Position numbers and translations under genes: made by a program. Positions 32,698 through 35,470 of a stretch of DNA of 35,470 nt are shown in pieces. The stretch is from Corinectria fuckeliana. Its lineage: Eukaryota > Ascomycota > Sordariomycetes > Hypocreales > Nectriaceae. The DNA is taken from contig WPDH01000368.1 of NCBI GenBank assembly GCA_019137255.1, positions 1 through 35,470 on the forward strand. Direction: 5' to 3'. The notes under the pieces are model-generated. The model did no database searches. It had not been told where the DNA came from and worked only from the letters and a program-made list of their open reading frames with translations. Within the stretch, counting starts at the first letter, position 1; each line of letters opens with the position of its first letter.

Positions 32698-32709
32698 TAG
32701 ACAACCTAA
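32698..32709 (+). repeat. Island-edge direct repeat, right copy (TAGACAACCTAA)
   Basis: Identical to 9501-9512 and in the same orientation. Its last seven bases begin the first AACCTAAGGGGT copy. Confidence 0.7.
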
Positions 32710-32790
32710 GGGGTGATCTTAGACCTAACCTAAGGGGTGGTAATACTAGTAGGAGTTAAAATAGGTTTTTTATAAGTTAACCTAAGGGGT
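32703..32790 (+). repeat. Three copies of AACCTAAGGGGT
   Basis: Exact copies at 32703-32714, 32727-32738 and 32779-32790 in direct orientation, right at the switch from normal to AT-saturated sequence. A close variant, AACCTAGGGGT, lies at 8402-8412 in the left block. May be the end of a transposable element. Confidence 0.75.
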
Positions 32791-34000
32791 AGTCTAATAA
32801 TTATAATTAGTTAGAATTTAAAAAAAGTAAAATACCTCTTAAGTTAATTTTTACTTTTTATAATAGCTTTTTTTTTATATAATATAAACTTTTATTTATC
32901 TAATTTTAAATACTTAATATATTAATAATATATTAATTATAATTATTAATTTTATTTTTAATAAGAGTTATATTATAAAAGGTATTATATTAAGAAATTA
33001 TAAGATAAATCTTTTTTTAAGTTTATTTTAAGTAGACTAAATAATATAAAAGATTTTTAGCTTTTTAGTATTTTTATTAATTATAAAAGAATTAACTATT
33101 TTTTTAGTAGTAAGTTTTAATTTTATAATATATTTATAATATATTATTAATTCTTTTTAAAATAATTAAAATCTTTTAATTTTAAAATATCTTATTTTAG
33201 TCTTATTAGTACTTAAGAAATCTAGTTATTATATTATATAAGATAATATTATATTTATATTATAATTTTATTATATTTTTTTAGTTTTTAAATAACTAAA
33301 ATTATTAAAAATTAAAACTAGCTATTTAATTTTTATAAAAAGCTTAATAAAAAAAAAATTTTAATCTTAAAAGATAATAAGATTTATTTAATAATATATT
33401 TATAATAAATTAATAATATATTATAGTTTTAATACTATATATATTAAGCTTATTTACTATTCTTATTAAGCTTTTTATTACTAGAGTTAGTTTTAGTTAT
33501 ATATTATTACTATAAGTATATTAAAATAAAAATCTATTAGTACTTAAATTTTTAGTTTTAAGATTAAAATTATTTAAAAGTAATAAAAGCCTATTAAATC
33601 TTATAGTAATAATAATATAAGAGACTAAATATATTAAATATAAAAAGAGATACTATCTTATAAGTTATTTTATAATATATTAATAATATATTTATTATTA
33701 ATTAATTAAAAATAGCTAAGTATAAGTAATTTATAAAAACTATAAATATAATTAAGTATATTTAAAAATAGTTAGTAGTTAATTAGTAATATATTAATAT
33801 ACTTTTTATTAAGTAAAAGAATAAATATAATCTTTATTTAATTTATTAATATATTACTAATATATTTTTAAAATCTTATAAGTATATTTTAAGATATTAT
33901 TAAATACTCTTATTTATAATTATATAATAGTTATTATTATACTACTATCTTATTTTACTTTAAGAAATTCTTATATTAAATTAAGTATATTTTATTATTT
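32791..34000. other. AT-saturated RIP block, element type not recognised
   Basis: Nearly pure A/T with G and C left mostly in AG/CT steps. No frame is readable. AATATATTAATA-like motifs recur (about 32918, 33127, 33403, 33672, 33790, 33845), possibly a RIP-altered repeat. Confidence 0.65.
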
Positions 34001-35470
34001 AACCTTTTATAAATATTTAATAGTTATCTCTACTATATTTTAGTTATACCTTTAAAATCTATTTTAACTTAACTAACTTTCTTTATAAATCTTTTTTACT
34101 CTCTTTTTACTTTTATATTATTATTATATTATATATAATATATAAGCTAAGTAAAATAAAAAATATTAAGATTATAAACTATTTCTCTTCTTCTCTTAAG
34201 AAATTTTTTTTACTATAAAACCTACTCTTACTATAAGCTAAGCCTAATATAAAAATAACTTATAATTAATTTAAAAATCTTATTATTAAGACTAAATATA
34301 AANNACTTAAAGTAATTATCCTAAAAGCTACTTTTCTCTTAGTTTAAAAAATAATAGTAACTTTAGCTAATACTATTATAAGCTATACCTAATATATAAG
34401 TAGTAAGATCTTAATCTTATTATCTCTTATAGAAATAATTATAACTACTATTAAAAAAGTAATATTAGCTACCTTTTAGAAAACATTTATTAAGATCTTA
34501 ACTTAAGCTTAAGTTACTTATAATAAGAAAATACTTTTATCTCTAATAGTACTAATATTAAAAGTAATTCTTTTTTACCTTAGTAAGAAGATTATTATTA
34601 GGTTACTTAATATAACTCTTAATATTATATCTTATAAACTATTAGATATTATAATAATTATTAACTATATCTTTTTAAGAGGTTATCTTTTACTTATAGT
34701 AGTCTTATATTACCTTTTTAGTAGAGATATAATAGTCTTTTTTTATAAACTAATTATAAATCTCTTAAAAGATAATACTTAGATTCTTATTATTTTTAGT
34801 ATAAGTATATATTAGGTTTTAAGATAGTTTATAATAATTACTAAGAGAGTTTTTACTAGCTATATAAAAAACTTACTTAAAAACCTTATAATAGATATCT
34901 AATAAGTAAATAATATTAAGATATATACTATAAAACTATTATAAAGCTATTATATAGTTAGATCTTACTAGTTACTAGTTATATTATTAACTAAACTAAT
35001 AGATATAAATAAACTTTATAACTAAAATATAATTATAATTATAAAAGTTTATTAGACTAAGTTTTATTTAGAGGAGATTTAACTTAGATAGTACTTTAAG
35101 TATTTTTACTTTAAATATATTATATAATACTATTAAGAATAAGCTAAGTATAACTATTATAAGAGGGCTTATTATATAAAAGATATAATATATCTTATTT
35201 CTACTAGTAAGATCTTTTTAGTATATTATAATTATAATAACTTATACTTAGTATAGTCTTATATATACTATATAGTATAAAAAAAGTAAAAATAAGTAAG
35301 CAATACTTATATAAAAAGACTTATACTATTTATTATCTTAAGTAAATAGTATAAATATATAATATACTTACTATAAGATATAATAGTATTAATACTAATA
35401 CTAACTATAGTACTAAACTACTCTATCTAAAAAGAGCTTAAATAGCTCTTAAAGTAGTTTTAAGCTAAAC
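34000..35470 (+). mobile_element. RIP-saturated LINE relic, ORF1 part
   Basis: On the plus strand from about 34300 a stop-poor frame leads to a zinc-knuckle region at about 35096-35280. The spacing fits CCHC knuckles of LINE ORF1 proteins (YFKYFYFKYII, then KYNYYKRAYYIKD), with Cys codons turned to Tyr codons and Gln codons to TAA/TAG. The element points right and its endonuclease and reverse transcriptase would lie beyond the window. The 5' limit is a guess. Similar in kind to the left LINE relic, but too damaged to judge whether it is the same family. Confidence 0.6.
34303..34304. other. Two undetermined bases (NN)
   Basis: Ambiguous bases in low-complexity AT sequence, probably an assembly or base-calling weak point. 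Confidence 0.95.

Noticed and set aside
32703..32790. Telomeric repeats suggested by the CCTAA core
   Set aside because: The motif is not in tandem and differs from TTAGGG arrays; the spacing is irregular.
1..35470. CRISPR arrays, rRNA genes or a Starship captain gene
   Set aside because: No regularly spaced repeats, no rRNA-like sequence and no DUF3435-type recombinase motif were seen.

Overview
The window looks like nuclear DNA of a filamentous ascomycete (Pezizomycotina). The genes have short GT-AG introns (40-62 nt) with CTAAC/CTGAC-like branch points. The families are typical of such fungi: a Zn2Cys6 regulator, DHA1 transporters, a HET-domain gene and a fungal AN1-APH kinase. Both flanks are AT-saturated repeat DNA with the signature of repeat-induced point mutation (RIP): CpA/TpG, and also CpG, are almost gone, and Trp codons have become stops. 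I cannot name a species.

Layout. (1) 1-9470 is a RIP-degraded repeat block on the minus strand. A LINE relic (1-~2600; endonuclease and ORF1 zinc knuckles) runs off the left edge, and a Ty3/gypsy relic (~2650-8810; RT, RNase H and probable integrase) follows. (2) 9470-32700 is a gene island of normal base composition. (3) 32700-35470 is a second AT block. It ends in the zinc-knuckle part of a plus-strand LINE ORF1 that runs off the right edge, so the two LINE relics face outward.

Island genes, left to right: remnant of a siderophore-type MFS transporter (minus); intact 5-exon DHA1 drug/polyamine-type MFS transporter with a 7-nt microexon (minus, 526 aa); relic of a LaeA-like methyltransferase (plus); Zn2Cys6 transcription factor (minus, 702 aa), divergent from a second DHA1 MFS transporter with two GC-AG introns (plus, 459 aa); fumarylacetoacetase (plus, 425 aa), convergent with zeta-class GST/maleylacetoacetate isomerase (minus, 221 aa); broken HET-domain gene (minus); FAD-dependent L-amino-acid oxidase gene interrupted by one Trp-to-stop change (minus); intact AN1-finger plus APH-like kinase (minus, 462 aa).

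Together, an L-amino-acid oxidase, the last two enzymes of homogentisate breakdown (isomerase and hydrolase), two exporters and a regulator suggest an accessory locus for aromatic amino acid or aromatic ring catabolism. It lacks the ring-opening dioxygenase and is decaying at both ends. The pathway assignment comes from enzyme families; the idea that the genes act together is inference. The same 12-mer lies at both edges of the island, which may record how it was inserted or bounded.
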